A stretch of DNA of 6,840 nt from Burkholderiaceae bacterium (GTDB lineage Bacteria; Pseudomonadota; Gammaproteobacteria; Burkholderiales; Burkholderiaceae_C): contig JAFMJA010000150.1 of the NCBI GenBank assembly GCA_017853735.1, positions 1 to 6,840 on the forward strand, written 5' to 3'. A program made the position numbers and the translations under genes. A model generated the notes under the pieces. That model was given only the letters and a program-made list of their open reading frames with translations, ran no database searches and was not told the DNA's origin. Positions 5,546-6,840 of the stretch are shown one piece after another (position 1 is the stretch's first letter; every line of letters begins with the position of its first letter).

Positions 5546-6265
5546 ATGACCGACTACCAACGCCACGGCGGCCGCGCTGCTAACGCCTTGCGCCCAGTGC
5601 GCATCAGCCGCCACTACACCATGCATGCCGAGGGCTCGGTGCTGATCGAGTTTGGCAACACCAAAGTGCTCTGCACCGCGTCGGTGGAAGACCGGGTGCC
5701 GCCCCATAAGCGCGGCTCAGGCGAAGGCTGGGTGACCGCCGAATACGGCATGCTGCCGCGTGCCACCCATACCCGCAGCGACCGCGAGGCTGCGCGCGGC
5801 AAGCAAAGCGGCCGCACCCAGGAGATTCAGCGCCTGATCGGCCGCTCGCTGCGCGCGGTGTTTGATCTGAAAAAACTCGGCGAGCGCACCATCACCCTGG
5901 ATTGCGATGTGCTGCAGGCCGATGGTGGCACCCGCACCGCCGCCATTACCGGATCCTTTGTCGCCGCGCGCGATGCGGTCAACAAGTTGATGGCTGATGG
6001 CAAGCTCACAGAGACTCCCATTCACGGCCATGTGGCTGCGATTTCAGTGGGCATTGTGCAAGGCACGCCGCTGCTGGACCTGGAATACACCGAAGACTCG
6101 GCCTGCGACACCGACATGAATGTGGTCATGACCGGTGCCGGTCACTTCATTGAAGTGCAGGGTACGGCCGAAGGGGCGGCTTTCAGTCGCCATCAGATGG
6201 ACATCCTGCTCAAACTGGCCGATCAAGGCATCAAGGAACTGATCCGACTGCAAGACCAGGCATGA
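5546..6265 (+). CDS. rph: Ribonuclease PH
   Basis: RNase PH is a phosphate-dependent 3'-5' exoribonuclease that trims the 3' end of tRNA precursors after the CCA. It works as a hexameric ring in the cytoplasm. The 239-residue protein matches the family length (238 in E. coli). The frame is open from 5345, but homology begins at the ATG at 5546 (MTDYQRHGGRAANALRPVRI). Diagnostic stretches include GSVLIEFGNTKVLCTASVED (30-49), REAARGKQSGRTQEIQRLIG (80-99) with the phosphate-binding arginines, DCDVLQADGGTRTAAITG (119-136), and the metal-site region LDLEYTEDSACDTDMNVVMT (177-196) with Asp178 and Asp184. No key residue seems to be missing. It is transcribed away from yicC. Its stop overlaps the rdgB start as ATGA, suggesting an rph-rdgB operon with translational coupling. 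Confidence 0.97.
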   Translation: MTDYQRHGGRAANALRPVRISRHYTMHAEGSVLIEFGNTKVLCTASVEDRVPPHKRGSGEGWVTAEYGMLPRATHTRSDREAARGKQSGRTQEIQRLIGRSLRAVFDLKKLGERTITLDCDVLQADGGTRTAAITGSFVAARDAVNKLMADGKLTETPIHGHVAAISVGIVQGTPLLDLEYTEDSACDTDMNVVMTGAGHFIEVQGTAEGAAFSRHQMDILLKLADQGIKELIRLQDQA

Positions 6266-6840
6266 ACAAGATTGTTCTGGCCTCGAACAATCCGGGCAAG
6301 CTGCGTGAGCTGCAGGCCATGCTGGCGCCGCTGGGGCTGGCGCTGGTGACCCAAGGCGAGCTGGGCATTCCCGAAGCGGAGGAGCCGCACCGCACTTTTG
6401 TCGAAAACGCCCTGGCCAAAGCACGCCACGCAGCCTTCTTAAGCGGCCTGCCCGCGCTGGCCGATGATGCCGGCCTGTGTGTGGATGCCTTTGGTGGCCT
6501 GCCCGGTGTGGACACCGCCTATTACGCCACCCAATTCGGCTACCCCAAGGGGGACGACAACAATGTGCGTGCCTTGCTGGAGCAAATGGAGAACATCAGC
6601 AACCGCCGCGCTGCCCTGGTCAGCACCCTGGTGGCCTTGCGCTCGGCCGATGATCCCGAGCCGCTGATCGCCGTGGGCCGCGCGGTGGGCGAGATCACGC
6701 GCGCGCCAGTAGGCAGCAACGGCTTTGGCTTCGATCCGGTGATGTTCATTGCGGAATTCGGCCAGACCTTTGCGCAGTTGCCGATCGAAGTGAAAAACGC
6801 CAACAGCCACCGCGGCAAGGCGGCACGGCAGATGGTGGAG
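6262..6840 (+). CDS. rdgB: RdgB/HAM1-family non-canonical purine NTP pyrophosphatase (3' end cut by window)
   Basis: This enzyme hydrolyses dITP, ITP and XTP to the monophosphate and pyrophosphate, keeping deaminated purines out of DNA and RNA. The ATG at 6262 lies inside the end of rph, so the two share ATGA. The 193 visible residues begin MNKIVLASNNPGKLRELQAM, with the SNNPGK substrate loop (8-13). TFVENALAKA (45-54) follows, then LADDAGLCVDAFGGLPGV (66-83) with catalytic Asp69. PVGSNGFGFDPV (149-160) and NSHRGKAA (181-188) complete the signature. Family members are near 197-200 residues, so only the last few are missing and no stop is seen. DTAYYATQF replaces the more common SARYA segment after PGV; I recall this in Comamonadaceae, so I read it as lineage-specific rather than damage. 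Confidence 0.96.
   Translation, partial: MNKIVLASNNPGKLRELQAMLAPLGLALVTQGELGIPEAEEPHRTFVENALAKARHAAFLSGLPALADDAGLCVDAFGGLPGVDTAYYATQFGYPKGDDNNVRALLEQMENISNRRAALVSTLVALRSADDPEPLIAVGRAVGEITRAPVGSNGFGFDPVMFIAEFGQTFAQLPIEVKNANSHRGKAARQMVE

Overview
The window is a stretch of conserved housekeeping chromosome from a GC-rich (roughly 60% by eye) betaproteobacterium. The protein sequences of GreB, SpoT, YicC, RNase PH and RdgB look most like Burkholderiales, and within them Comamonadaceae. This placement comes from remembered family sequences, not from a search. I see no mobile element, CRISPR array, tRNA, rRNA or phage gene, and no exotic system.

Layout, left to right. A leftward pair of probable exported proteins comes first: the first ten codons of one gene at the edge (1-31) and a complete 116-residue secreted protein of unknown function (60-410). 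A 235-bp divergent intergenic region separates it from rightward greB (646-1209, GTG start). greB converges on a leftward block that reads, in transcription order, yicC (5399-4491), gmk (4447-3821), rpoZ (3803-3600), a clear intrinsic terminator (3576-3551) and spoT (3509-1227). A 146-bp divergent region separates yicC from rightward rph (5546-6265). rph overlaps rdgB by four bases (6262 to the right edge, where rdgB is cut just before its end).

How the genes work together. The block centres on guanine nucleotides, RNA and RNA polymerase. Gmk makes GDP for the GTP pool. SpoT makes and degrades (p)ppGpp. RpoZ is the omega subunit that forms part of a ppGpp site on RNA polymerase, and GreB rescues backtracked polymerase through the secondary channel. 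YicC and RNase PH act on RNA, and RdgB cleans ITP/XTP/dITP from the nucleotide pool. gmk-rpoZ-spoT is a widely conserved neighbourhood.

Points worth a second look: a terminator lies immediately upstream of spoT, whose start has little leader; the exported 116-residue protein has a compact aromatic/two-cysteine C-terminal motif; and yicC directly abuts rph, without the kinase/phosphatase genes I recall there in relatives.
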